Notes under the pieces: model-generated
What the model was told of the DNA's origin: nothing
Databases searched by the model: none
What the model saw: only the letters and a program-made list of their open reading frames with translations
Program-made: the position numbers and the translations under genes
Source of the DNA: Kineococcus xinjiangensis
GTDB lineage: Bacteria > Actinomycetota > Actinomycetes > Actinomycetales > Kineococcaceae
Length of the DNA: 64,000 nt
Assembly (NCBI RefSeq): GCF_002934625.1
Contig: NZ_PTJD01000001.1
Location: 605,486-669,485 of the forward strand
Reading direction: 5' to 3'
Shown here: piece by piece, positions 54,921-64,000 of the stretch
How positions within the stretch are numbered: position 1 is the stretch's first letter
Layout: the number at the start of each line of letters is the position of its first letter

Positions 54921-55307
54921 GGAGGACCTTCCTCGAAGGCCCGGCCACGTCCGGACGTCCTGCCGCACCCCACGCCGGGCCCGAAGCGTCCCGCCGCAGG
55001 CGACCGCCCGGGGGCGGCGCTCGCGGCAGCACGACGACCGTGGTGACCCGCGGACGCCGCCCCGTGCACGCCGGGGCGGCACCCGCCGAGGGCGTCCGGC
55101 CACCCCGCGGGCGCCGGACGCCCCGACGCGGGGTGCCTGTCAGGCCGTCACGCTGCCAACCACTTCCCGAACACTCAACTCCGGACCTGACTGGAGGTGA
55201 CTCACCGGGAACCGCGTGTCTACACGCTGTCGATCTTTGTGGGACATCTCACACGTGTCGCGCTTCCCCTGGCGTGGTGGCGAGGCCGGACGTGGAGACC
55301 GTCCGCC
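54921..55307. other. Long leader of the transglycosylase gene
   Basis: These 387 nt hold no convincing gene. They contain two mutually exclusive hairpins (listed separately), a GCGTGT-CT-ACACGC palindrome at 55214-55227 and an ACACGTGT palindrome at 55250-55257. I looked for a c-di-AMP (ydaO) riboswitch, known before cell-wall hydrolase genes, and could not recognise its conserved elements. Confidence 0.5.
55090..55135 (-). promoter_or_regulatory. Alternative hairpins, possible attenuator
   Basis: Stem A pairs 55090-55100 with 55113-55123 (11 bp). Stem B pairs 55101-55109 with 55127-55135 (9 bp). The loop of A is one arm of B, so only one can form at a time. They lie about 170-215 nt before the transglycosylase start, in its transcript. 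Confidence 0.4.
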
Positions 55308-56687
55308 TCAGACCTCCAGCCCGCCCAGCAGCTCCGTCACCAGCGCCGCCACCGGCGAGCGCTCCGACCGGGTCAGCGTCACGTGGGCGAAGAGCGGGTG
55401 CCCCTTCAGCGCCTCGATCACCGCCGCGATGCCGTCGTGGCGGCCCACCCGCAGGTTGTCGCGCTGCGCCACGTCGTGGGTCAGCACCACCCGGCTGCCC
55501 TGCCCGATGCGCGACAGGACCGTGAGCAGCACGTTGCGCTCCAGCGACTGCGCCTCGTCCACGATCACGAACGCGTCGTGCAGGGAGCGACCCCGGATGT
55601 GCGTCAGCGGCAGCACCTCGAGCATGCCCCGGCCGAGGACCTCCTCCACGACCTCCGGGCTGACCAGCGCCTCCAGCGTGTCGAAGACCGCCTGCCTCCA
55701 GGGGCCCATCTTCTCCGCCTCGGTCCCCGGCAGGTAGCCCAGGTCCTGGCCGCCCACCGCGTACAGCGGCCGGAACACCACCACCTTGCGGTGCTGGCGC
55801 CGCTCCAGCACCGCCTCCAGCCCCGCGCACAGCGCCAGCGCCGACTTGCCCGTCCCCGCCCGCCCGCCGAGCGAGACGATCCCCACCTCGGGGTCCAGCA
55901 GCAGGTCCAGGGCGATCCGCTGCTCGGCGCTGCGCCCGTGCAGGCCGAACGCGTCCCGGTCCCCGCGCACCAGCCGCAGCTGCTTGTCGGCCGTCACCCG
56001 CGCCAGGGCCGACCCGCGCGAGGACGACAGCACCACCCCCGTGTTGCAGGGCAGCTGCCGCGCCTCGTCGTGGTCGACGCGGTGCGCCTCGTACAGCTCC
56101 GAGACCTGCTCGGCGCTCGCACCCAGCTCCGCCACGCCGGTCCAGCCGGTGTCCACCACCTCGCCGGCGCGGTACTCCTCCGCGGCCAGCCCCACCGCGG
56201 CCGCCTTCACCCGCAGCGGCAGGTCCTTGGAGACCACCGTCACGTCGCAGCCCTCCTCGGCCAGCGAGCGCGCCACCGCGAGGATGCGGGTGTCGTTCGT
56301 GCCGCTGCCCAGCCGCAGCCCCGCGGGCAGCGACGAGGGGTCGGAGTGGTTCAGCTCCACGCGCAGCGAGCCGCCCTCGTCCCCGATCGGCACGGGGGCG
56401 TCCAGGCGCCCGTGCAGCACCCGCAGGTCGTCGAGGCGGCGCAGCGACTCCCGGGCGAAGTAGCCCAGCTCCGGGTGGTGCCGCTTGCCCTCGAGCTCCC
56501 CCACCACCACCACGGGCAGCACGACCTCGTGCTCGGCGAAGCGGGTCAGGGCGCCCGGGTCGGCCAGCAGGACCGAGGTGTCCAGGACGAAGGTGCGCCG
56601 CTGCGCGGCGGGGACGGGACCGGGGTCGGCGGACGCGGTGGGCGCGGGTGCGCTCCTGCGGGCGGCGGGGCTGGGTTCGATCTGCAC
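55308..56687 (-). CDS. PIN-PhoH fusion ATPase (PhoH2)
   Basis: A 459-residue protein joining an N-terminal PIN nuclease domain (about 30-165: [38 protein letters not shown], with its acidic residues) to a PhoH helicase-like ATPase (Walker [14 protein letters not shown] near 272, Walker [12 protein letters not shown] near 380). Such fusions act as RNA helicase/nucleases. The GTG at 56687 has GGGAG seven bases upstream; an in-frame GTG at 56792 would add 35 Pro/Gly-rich residues. Confidence 0.92.
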   Translation of the reverse strand: MQIEPSPAARRSAPAPTASADPGPVPAAQRRTFVLDTSVLLADPGALTRFAEHEVVLPVVVVGELEGKRHHPELGYFARESLRRLDDLRVLHGRLDAPVPIGDEGGSLRVELNHSDPSSLPAGLRLGSGTNDTRILAVARSLAEEGCDVTVVSKDLPLRVKAAAVGLAAEEYRAGEVVDTGWTGVAELGASAEQVSELYEAHRVDHDEARQLPCNTGVVLSSSRGSALARVTADKQLRLVRGDRDAFGLHGRSAEQRIALDLLLDPEVGIVSLGGRAGTGKSALALCAGLEAVLERRQHRKVVVFRPLYAVGGQDLGYLPGTEAEKMGPWRQAVFDTLEALVSPEVVEEVLGRGMLEVLPLTHIRGRSLHDAFVIVDEAQSLERNVLLTVLSRIGQGSRVVLTHDVAQRDNLRVGRHDGIAAVIEALKGHPLFAHVTLTRSERSPVAALVTELLGGLEV

Positions 56688-56966
56688 GAGCGTCTCCCGT
56701 CCCGGGACCGGGCCCCCGCCCGGTCCCCTCAGCGGTGGACCGGGACCCGGGCCGGCACGCGGCAGCGGCGCGGTGAGGAACAGCTCCCCCACGTCGCTGC
56801 TGGCACCGGACCCTCCCGAGCCGGCGGCCGGCGCCGCCTGGCCCGGCCGACGCTACGACACGGCCCCGGGCGCCGCGCGGTGTCGTCCCCCGTTCAGCGT
56901 GTCGCGGTCACGAGCGGGTGCCGGCCGCGCCCCTCCGTGCACGCCGGGCCGCCCCTGCGGGGCGGC

Positions 56967-57728
56967 TCAGCTGCCGTAGCGGCGCTCGCGCTGGGCGTAG
57001 GAGCGCAGCGCCCGCAGGAAGTCCACGCGCCGGAAGTCCGGCCACAGCACCTCGCAGAAGTGGAACTCGCTGTGCGCGCTCTGCCAGAGCAGGAAGCCCG
57101 ACAGGCGCTGCTCCCCCGAGGTGCGGATGACGAGGTCGGGGTCCGGCTGGCCGCGGGTGTAGAGGTGCGCCGCGATGTGGTCGACGTCCAGCACCTCGGC
57201 GAGCTGCTCGATCGAGGTGCCCTTGGCGGCGTGCTCGGTGAGCAGCGAGCGCACCGCGTCGGCGATCTCCCGGCGCCCGCCGTAGCCGATCGCGACGTTG
57301 ACCAGGTAGCCGTCGTTGGCGGCCGTCTCCCGCCCGATCTCCGCCAGGTGGGTGGCCGTCGCCTCCGGCAGCAGGTCCAGCGCGCCGACCGGGTGGACCC
57401 GCCAGCGCCCCGTCGCCGCCACGCGGGAGACGGTGTCCTCGATGATCGCGATGAGCTGCGCCAGCTCCTCCGCCGGACGGTTGAGGTTGTCGGTGGAGAG
57501 CAGGTAGAGGGTGACGACCTCGACGCCGACGTCGTCGCACCACCCGAGGAACTCCAGGACCTTGTCCGCGCCCGCGCGGTGGCCCTGCGCGGAGGTCGCG
57601 CCGAACGCCTTCGCCCAGCGCCGGTTCCCGTCCAGGATGATCGCGACGTGCCGGGGCAGGGACGAGGGATCGAGCGAGGCCTCGAGGCGTCGCCCGTACG
57701 CGCCGTAGAGCAGATCGCGGAGGCCCAT
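56967..57728 (-). CDS. uppS: Cis-prenyl diphosphate synthase (isoprenyl transferase)
   Basis: A 253-residue Z-type prenyltransferase making the lipid carrier for cell-wall synthesis. The catalytic Asp33 is in AIILDGNRRWAK, and the C-terminal IPP-binding stretch reads DLVIRTSGEQRLSGFLLWQ followed by SEFHFCEVLWPDF. Product length (Z-farnesyl, deca- or undecaprenyl) cannot be told. Divergent from the hemolysin III gene. TAGCGT lies 8 nt before the ATG, so a nearly leaderless transcript is likely. Confidence 0.94.
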   Translation of the reverse strand: MGLRDLLYGAYGRRLEASLDPSSLPRHVAIILDGNRRWAKAFGATSAQGHRAGADKVLEFLGWCDDVGVEVVTLYLLSTDNLNRPAEELAQLIAIIEDTVSRVAATGRWRVHPVGALDLLPEATATHLAEIGRETAANDGYLVNVAIGYGGRREIADAVRSLLTEHAAKGTSIEQLAEVLDVDHIAAHLYTRGQPDPDLVIRTSGEQRLSGFLLWQSAHSEFHFCEVLWPDFRRVDFLRALRSYAQRERRYGS

Positions 57729-57803
57729 CGCCGCTCACGCTACATCGCGGGGGCCGCCCTCCCCGAGCATGCGGCCCCGGCACCAACCTACGGTTCCGTA
57801 ACG

Positions 57804-57809
57804 TAGCCT
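57804..57809 (+). promoter_or_regulatory. -10 box for leaderless hemolysin III gene
   Basis: TAGCCT ends 6 nt before the ATG, with no ribosome binding site. A TACGG-TT-CCGTA palindrome (57789-57800) abuts it upstream. Confidence 0.45.
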
Positions 57810-57815
57810 CGGCGC

Positions 57816-58493
57816 ATGAGCCTGGACTCCGCAGCGGCCGCCGTCGAAGCCGTCAAACCCAAGCTCCGCGGCTGGCTGCACGCCGGGACCTTCCCCGTGG
57901 CGCTCGTCGCCGGGGCGGTCCTCGTCGTCCTCGCGCCCGCCGGTGCGCCGCGCGCCGCGGCCGCCGTCTTCGCCGTCACGGCGGTGCTGCTGTTCGGCAC
58001 CAGCGCCCTGTACCACCGGGGCACGTGGTCGCCGCGCTGGGAGGCGGTGCTGCGCCGCCTCGACCACAGCAACATCTTCCTCATCATCGCGGGCACCTAC
58101 ACGCCCTTCAGCGTCGCCCTGCTGCCCGAGGGCACGGCCCGCACGCTCCTGACGTTCGTGTGGGTCGGGGCGATGGCGGGCATCGCCTTCCGCGTCTTCT
58201 GGGTCGGCGCGCCGCGGTGGCTCTACACCCCCGTCTACGCCGCCCTCGGCTGGGTGGCCGTCGGCTACGTCGGCGACTTCCTCCGCAACGGCGGCGTCGC
58301 CGTCACCGCGCTGCTGCTCGGCGGCGGGCTGCTCTACACGGCCGGAGCGGTCGTGTACGGCACCAAGCGGCCGAACCCCAGCCCCCGCTGGTTCGGCTTC
58401 CACGAGGTGTTCCACGCCTTCACCGTCCTGGGGTTCGCCGCGCACTACGTCGGCGTCTCCCTGGCCACCTACGCCGCCGCGCCCACCGGCTGA
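57816..58493 (+). CDS. Hemolysin III / PAQR-family membrane protein
   Basis: A 225-residue protein with seven membrane segments. The PAQR metal-site pattern is seen: LFGTSALYHRGTW (Ser and His), RLDHSNIFLIIAGTYTP (Asp), and the C-terminal HEVFHAFTVLGFAAHYVGV with paired His. Bacterial members are thought to be metal-dependent membrane hydrolases; the role is not settled. Confidence 0.92.
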   Translation: MSLDSAAAAVEAVKPKLRGWLHAGTFPVALVAGAVLVVLAPAGAPRAAAAVFAVTAVLLFGTSALYHRGTWSPRWEAVLRRLDHSNIFLIIAGTYTPFSVALLPEGTARTLLTFVWVGAMAGIAFRVFWVGAPRWLYTPVYAALGWVAVGYVGDFLRNGGVAVTALLLGGGLLYTAGAVVYGTKRPNPSPRWFGFHEVFHAFTVLGFAAHYVGVSLATYAAAPTG

Positions 58494-58536
58494 GGGCCCG
58501 CGCCCCGGAGCGGACCCCCTCCGGGGCGCGGGGCCC
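58494..58536. terminator. Shared terminator of hemolysin III and DUF255 genes
   Basis: A 17-bp stem with one bulged base and an 8-nt loop fills the 47-nt space between the two converging stop codons. Confidence 0.85.
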
Positions 58537-58540
58537 GCCC

Positions 58541-60628
<2,088 letters not shown>

Positions 60629-60683
60629 CCGCCCACGCTGGCACACCGGCCGCGCGGGCGCCGCCGGGGGTGGCGCGGGCCGG

Positions 60684-60738
60684 GGCGGGGACGTCGCGCA
60701 GGCGACGCGCCGGTGGCGGCCGGCCGAACGTCCCCGCC
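60684..60738. repeat. 55-bp palindromic repeat, copy 4
   Basis: It has the ends GGCGGGGACGT and ACGTCCCCGCC, 55 bp in total like the other copies, and the most diverged core. It lies in the divergent gap between the DUF255 and oxidoreductase genes, so this copy cannot simply be a terminator of converging genes. Confidence 0.85.
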
Positions 60739-60781
60739 ACGGGTGTGCGGGGGGCCGGGTGCCGCCCGGCAGGATGGGCGC

Positions 60782-61711
60782 ATGGCAGCCCCCCGCACCT
60801 TCGTCGTCCTGGGCACCGGCCACTGGGCCGAGCACTGCCACGGCCGGGCCCTCGCCGACCACCCCGACGTCGAGCTCGCCGGCTTCTGGGGCCGCGACCA
60901 CGGCAGGGCGCAGGCGGTGGCCTCACGTGTGGGCGGGCGCGGGTTCGCGACGGTGGAGGAGGCGCTGGAGGCGGCGGACGCGGTGGCGATCGCGCTGCCG
61001 CCGCACGTGCAGGCCCCGCTCGCCGCGCGCGCGGCCCGCGCTGGCAGGCACCTGCTGGTGGACAAGCCCCTCGCCCTGGACCTGCGCGCCGCGGACGACG
61101 TGGTGGCCGCCACCCGCGAGAGCGGCGTCGCCTCCGTGGTCTACATGACGTACCTCTTCCAGCCGGACATCACCTCGTGGCTGGCGCGGATGTCCGCGCT
61201 GGCGGACCAGCAGGGGCCGTGGGAGGGGGCGCTGGCCCGCTGGGGCGGCACGATCGACGTCCCGGGCAGCCCGTACGCCGCCTCGGCGTGGCGGCGGGAG
61301 TGGGGCGGGCTGTGGGACTGCGGCCCGCACGCCCTCTCGATCGTCCTGTCGCTGCTGCCGCCGGTGGAGCGGGTGACGGCGGCCCGCGGCGTGCGCGACG
61401 CGGTGAACGTGGCGCTGGAGCACCGCGGCGGGGCGGGCAGCGCCCTGTCGCTGACCCTCACCGCGCCGGAGGGCGCCGGGGGCTCGTTCGCGTCCGTCTG
61501 GGGCCCGGCCGGGCGCCACGACCTGCCGCGCTTCTCCGGCACCCCGCAGGAGGGCTTCGCCCGGGCGGTGGACCAGCTGCGCGGCGCGGCCGAGGAGGGG
61601 CGCCCGCACCCGCTGGACGCCGCCTACGCCCGCGACGTCGTGGCCGTGCTCGCCGCGGCGCAACTGCACCTCGACCGGCCGGCGGCCGAGCGCAGCACCC
61701 CGGTGGGGTGA
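60782..61711 (+). CDS. Gfo/Idh/MocA-family oxidoreductase
   Basis: A 309-residue NAD(P)-dependent sugar-type dehydrogenase. The Rossmann loop reads [12 protein letters not shown], a variant of GxGxxG, and the catalytic Lys motif is [10 protein letters not shown] (usually EKP). The C-terminal sheet includes [17 protein letters not shown], with the conserved His. The substrate is unknown; inositol or another sugar alcohol is typical. Confidence 0.88.
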   Translation: MAAPRTFVVLGTGHWAEHCHGRALADHPDVELAGFWGRDHGRAQAVASRVGGRGFATVEEALEAADAVAIALPPHVQAPLAARAARAGRHLLVDKPLALDLRAADDVVAATRESGVASVVYMTYLFQPDITSWLARMSALADQQGPWEGALARWGGTIDVPGSPYAASAWRREWGGLWDCGPHALSIVLSLLPPVERVTAARGVRDAVNVALEHRGGAGSALSLTLTAPEGAGGSFASVWGPAGRHDLPRFSGTPQEGFARAVDQLRGAAEEGRPHPLDAAYARDVVAVLAAAQLHLDRPAAERSTPVG

Positions 61712-61814
61712 GGGCCGGCGAGGTCAGTCCACCCCGGAAAGGGTCCTTTCCGTGCCCCGGGGGCCGGGGCGGACCCCGGAAAGGGTCCGTTCCGGTGAGG
61801 GCCGGCGAGGTCAG
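61707..61814. repeat. Nested direct repeats with terminator-like palindromes
   Basis: A 21-bp sequence occurs at 61707-61727 and 61794-61814. Inside, a 16-bp unit (ACCCCGGAAAGGGTCC) occurs at 61731 and 61773. The inner palindrome CGGAAAGG-GT-CCTTTCCG (61735-61752) may end transcription between the converging genes. Both outer copies overlap the stop codons of the two genes. Confidence 0.8.
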
Positions 61815-62086
61815 GGGGTGCTGTCGGGGGCGGGGGGCTCCTCGTCCCGCCGCTGCTCCTCGCGCAGGCGGCCCTCGTAGTTCACCCGCCGCACCCTGCG
61901 CACCATGCTGGTGCCGAGCACGATCACCGCGGCCGCGAGGAAGAACAGCGCCAGGAAGCCGGGCACGCCGGGCGTGACGAGCTCCTTCGGCGGGGTCTGC
62001 GCCTGGGTCGTCGCGCTCGTGCTCGGGCTGGGCGTGGCGGTCGCCGGCAGCGCGGCGAACGAGCCGGCGCCCACCGCGTGCGGCAT
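61811..62086 (-). CDS. Small single-pass membrane protein next to mca
   Basis: A 91-residue protein with a Thr/Ser/Pro-rich N-terminal part, one membrane segment (about 44-62, VPGFLALFFLAAAVIVLGTS) and a charged C-terminal tail (RRVRRVNYEGRLREEQRRDE). Its ATG shares a base with the mca stop (TGATG), so it is coupled to mca. No known function. Confidence 0.8.
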   Translation of the reverse strand: MPHAVGAGSFAALPATATPSPSTSATTQAQTPPKELVTPGVPGFLALFFLAAAVIVLGTSMVRRVRRVNYEGRLREEQRRDEEPPAPDSTP

Positions 62087-62976
62087 CACGACGCCACCTG
62101 CCCGCGCAGGCCGGCGAACAGGTCGTCCTCCGGCAGCGAGGTCTCCACGTGCGACACGGCCAGGGAGTAGTCCTCGGTCGGCCACACGTCCTGCTGCATC
62201 TCCATCGGCACCTTGAAGAAGAACCCGTCGGGGTCGATCTGCGTGGCGTGCGCGAGCAGGGCGTGGTCGCGCGTCTCGAACCACTCCGCGCACGGCACCC
62301 GAGTGGTGATCTCCAGGTCGGCGCGGCCGGGCACGCGGCCCTCCTCCAGGCGCTGGATCCACTCCCCGAAGGGCGACTCCACCCCGCGCGCGAGCATCGC
62401 CTCGTGGAAGGCGACGATCCGGTTCCGGGAGAACGTCGCGTGGTAGTAGAGCTTCGACGCCTGCCACACCGCCCCGGCCTGTGGGAAGCGGGCCGGGTCG
62501 GCGGCCGCCTCGAAGGCCGCGTAGCTGATCTCGTGGCAGCGGATGTGGTCCGGGTGCGGGTACCCGCCGCTGGAGTCGTACGTCGTGATCACGTGCGGGC
62601 GGAAGTCCCGCACGACCCGCACGAGGGCCTCGGTCGGCACGTCCAGCGGCTCCAGCGCGAAGCAGCCGGGCGGCAGCGGGGGCAGGGGGTCGCCCTCGGG
62701 CAGCCCCGAGTCCACGAAGCCCAGCCACGTCTGGCGCACCCCGAGGATGCGGGCGGCCTCGGCCATCTCGCGGCGGCGGTACTCCACCATGTCGCGCAGC
62801 AGCTCGGGCTTGCCCTGCAGGCGGGGGTTGAGCACGTCCCCGCGCTCCCCGCCGGTGCACGTGACGACCAGCACGTCCACGCCCTCCGCGGCGTACTTCG
62901 CCATGGACGCCGCGCCCTTGCTGGACTCGTCGTCGGGGTGGGCGTGCACGGCCATCAGCCGCAGCCTCTCCGTCAC
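62086..62976 (-). CDS. mca: Mycothiol S-conjugate amidase
   Basis: A 296-residue zinc amidase that cuts mycothiol-drug adducts so they can be exported as mercapturates. The LmbE-fold metal motifs are AVHAHPDDESSKG (about 9-21) and YPHPDHIRCHEISY near 145. The length and the FFFKVPMEMQQDVWPTEDY ending match Mca rather than MshB. GGAGGAGCAGC lies before the GTG. It marks the organism as a mycothiol producer. Confidence 0.95.
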   Translation of the reverse strand: MTERLRLMAVHAHPDDESSKGAASMAKYAAEGVDVLVVTCTGGERGDVLNPRLQGKPELLRDMVEYRRREMAEAARILGVRQTWLGFVDSGLPEGDPLPPLPPGCFALEPLDVPTEALVRVVRDFRPHVITTYDSSGGYPHPDHIRCHEISYAAFEAAADPARFPQAGAVWQASKLYYHATFSRNRIVAFHEAMLARGVESPFGEWIQRLEEGRVPGRADLEITTRVPCAEWFETRDHALLAHATQIDPDGFFFKVPMEMQQDVWPTEDYSLAVSHVETSLPEDDLFAGLRGQVAS

Positions 62977-63162
62977 CGCTGCTCCTCCCACTGCCCGCCG
63001 CCCTGGACGCCGCCCACCCGCACGGCGGTGCGACCATGGCACTGCAGGCCCCTCCCGGCCACCGGGCCGGTTGCCGGCTGTCCTCCCCGGCACGGCCGTC
63101 GCGCCGGGCCCGGGCGTCCATCCTCGCCGATGCCGCATCGGCCCCGACCACCGGGAGCACCC

Positions 63163-63591
63163 GTGCCGACGCCCCCCTCCCCGTCCCCGGCCGCGTCGGG
63201 CGGCGACCGGCTGGCCGAGCGCTACGGGCGGGTCCCCTCCCCGGGCAGGCGCCGGGCGCTGCGGGCGGCGGCGGTGCTGGGCGGGCTGCTGGCGGTGGCG
63301 TACCTGGTGTGGGTGGCGCTGGCGAGCACGGCCGAGCGGGCCGAGCCGACGGTGATCTCCTACCGGGTGCTGGGCGACAGCGGCGTCGAGCTGCGCTACA
63401 CCCTCGCGAAGGACCCGGGCTCCACGGTGCACTGCGTCCTGCAGGCGCTGGACGCCCGGCACGCGGAGGTGGGGGTCGTGGAGGACGTCACCGGTCCCGG
63501 CACCGAGGACCTCGTGGACCACACGACCCTGATCCGCACCACCGGGCGGCCGGTGACGGCCGTCGTGCGGACCTGCTCCGTCGTGCCCTGA
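63163..63591 (+). CDS. DUF4307 membrane protein
   Basis: A 142-residue protein with a Ser/Pro-rich start, RLAERYGRVPSPGRRR before one membrane segment (about 36-54), and an outer domain (VISYRVLGDSGVELRYTLA, VHCVLQALDARHAEVGVVE). Function unknown. It commonly lies between mca and greA in actinobacteria. The GTG has GGGAG upstream. Confidence 0.88.
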   Translation: MPTPPSPSPAASGGDRLAERYGRVPSPGRRRALRAAAVLGGLLAVAYLVWVALASTAERAEPTVISYRVLGDSGVELRYTLAKDPGSTVHCVLQALDARHAEVGVVEDVTGPGTEDLVDHTTLIRTTGRPVTAVVRTCSVVP

Positions 63592-63670
63592 CGTCCCCCG
63601 CCCCGGGCGGCGGCGGGAACCACGGGCCGCGCCGGGGAGTTCGAGGTGGTGGAGGGCCGTCGCGGCGCAG

Positions 63671-63676
63671 TACCCT
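63671..63676 (+). promoter_or_regulatory. Candidate -10 box of the greA transcript
   Basis: TACCCT lies about 200 nt before the greA GTG, giving a long leader that contains a strong hairpin. Confidence 0.35.
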
Positions 63677-63689
63677 CGACGGCTTACCA

Positions 63690-63726
63690 GAGTCGCCCGG
63701 GCCCGTTCCCACGGACCGGGCGACTC
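63690..63726 (+). promoter_or_regulatory. Hairpin in the greA leader
   Basis: An 11-bp perfect stem (63690-63700 with 63716-63726) encloses an inner CCGT/ACGG pair with a TCCC loop. It lies just after a possible -10 box, so it would form at the very 5' end of the transcript; it could also end DUF4307 transcription. Confidence 0.55.
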
Positions 63727-63877
63727 CGCCGTGCAGGGCCGCCGGAGGGCCGAACGGCGCGGGGGCACGACGAGGACACGGCGGTCAGCGACGCACCGCC
63801 GGACGGCACCCGTCGCGCGACGCCTCCCAGGACGCCCCGTCCACCGCCCCACCGAGAAGACGAGCACAGGAGCCACC

Positions 63878-63905
63878 GTGAGCGACACCACCACGAGCGT
63901 CACCT
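63878..63905 (+). pseudogene. greA: 5' end of greA, cut by an insertion element
   Basis: A GTG with CAGGAG upstream encodes MSDTTTSVT, which agrees with actinobacterial GreA starts (usually followed by WLTQEA). Homology stops at codon 9 where an insertion element begins. Position after mca and DUF4307 supports greA, as in Streptomyces. Whether the rest of the gene lies beyond the element is not visible. Confidence 0.6.
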
Positions 63906-64000
63906 TGAACCGCCCCGGCGAGTCCGGAGACTCCGTTCCTTGGGAAGGATGGAGTCATGTCAGGGAGCACGTCCAAGCGTTACCCCGCGGAGTTGCGTGA
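63906..64000 (+). mobile_element. IS3-family element, IS6110-like (left end)
   Basis: The sequence from 63906 starts with TGAACCGCCCCGG, and its first 28 bases differ from the IS6110 terminal repeat, as I recall it, at two positions. The following leader and the start of orfA also match. Only the left 95 bases are in the window. Confidence 0.85.
63957..64000 (+). CDS. IS3-family transposase OrfA (first 14 codons)
   Basis: The peptide MSGSTSKRYPAELR matches the start of IS6110-type OrfA (MSGGSSRRYPPELRERAVR as known), the helix-turn-helix subunit that is normally joined to OrfB by a -1 frameshift. AAGGATGGA precedes the ATG. It is cut by the window edge. Confidence 0.85.
   Translation, partial: MSGSTSKRYPAELR

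Noticed and set aside
55197..55300. Small open frame on the plus strand with GGAGG upstream and a hydrophobic stretch
   Set aside because: It runs straight into sequence antisense to phoH and loses protein character; no homologue recognised.
54921..55307. c-di-AMP (ydaO) riboswitch before the transglycosylase gene
   Set aside because: Context fits, but I could not find the conserved sequence blocks on the transcribed strand.

Overview
The window is very GC-rich, with GTG/ATG starts, strong GGAGG-type ribosome binding sites and many 4-nt GTGA/ATGA gene overlaps. It carries actinobacterial markers: mycothiol S-conjugate amidase, DUF4245 and DUF4307 proteins, and the ispH-xseA-xseB-glpX-fumC neighbourhood also seen in Streptomyces. 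The best guess is a Kineosporiaceae-type actinobacterium such as Kineococcus. The genus is an inference; the phylum is secure.

Positions 1-12.6 kb hold aromatic and glycoside catabolism: a partial VanB-type reductase, a secreted GH3 glycosidase with a PA14 insert, an IclR regulator, a short-chain dehydrogenase remnant lacking its catalytic core, a LysR regulator, an MFS transporter, and a tight run of extradiol dioxygenase, C-C bond hydrolase, cyclase, FAD monooxygenase and fumarylacetoacetate-hydrolase-family protein. Positions 12.8-26.7 kb look like a rhamnoside-use locus: TetR, cytosolic GH3, MFS transporter, two facing GH78 rhamnosidases, a sugar ABC transporter, and a LacI regulator with two matching operators. 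Taken together, the first 27 kb could strip sugars from plant phenolic glycosides and then cleave the aromatic ring.

Positions 26.8-32.5 kb encode a five-gene operon: lipoprotein, two permeases, ATPase and metallophosphoesterase. Positions 32.6-39.9 kb hold accessory genes: a secreted beta-helix protein, DUF488, RidA, a WYL regulator, a secreted GH43-LamG-ricin enzyme with twin operators, and a hypothetical gene broken by one in-frame TGA. Positions 40-64 kb are mostly conserved housekeeping: ychF, rmuC, ispH, xseA, xseB, glpX, a PfkB kinase, a methyltransferase that reads without a stop into fumC, and a ferritin coupled to rpsD behind an IdeR/DtxR-like iron box shared with a divergent DUF2470 protein. 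They continue with a transglycosylase, PIN-PhoH, uppS, hemolysin III, a DUF255 protein, a Gfo/Idh/MocA oxidoreductase, mca and DUF4307.

At the right edge, an IS3-family element very like IS6110 begins inside what looks like the ninth or tenth codon of greA. A 55-bp palindromic repeat occurs four times, always between genes. No tRNA, rRNA, CRISPR array or prophage was seen.
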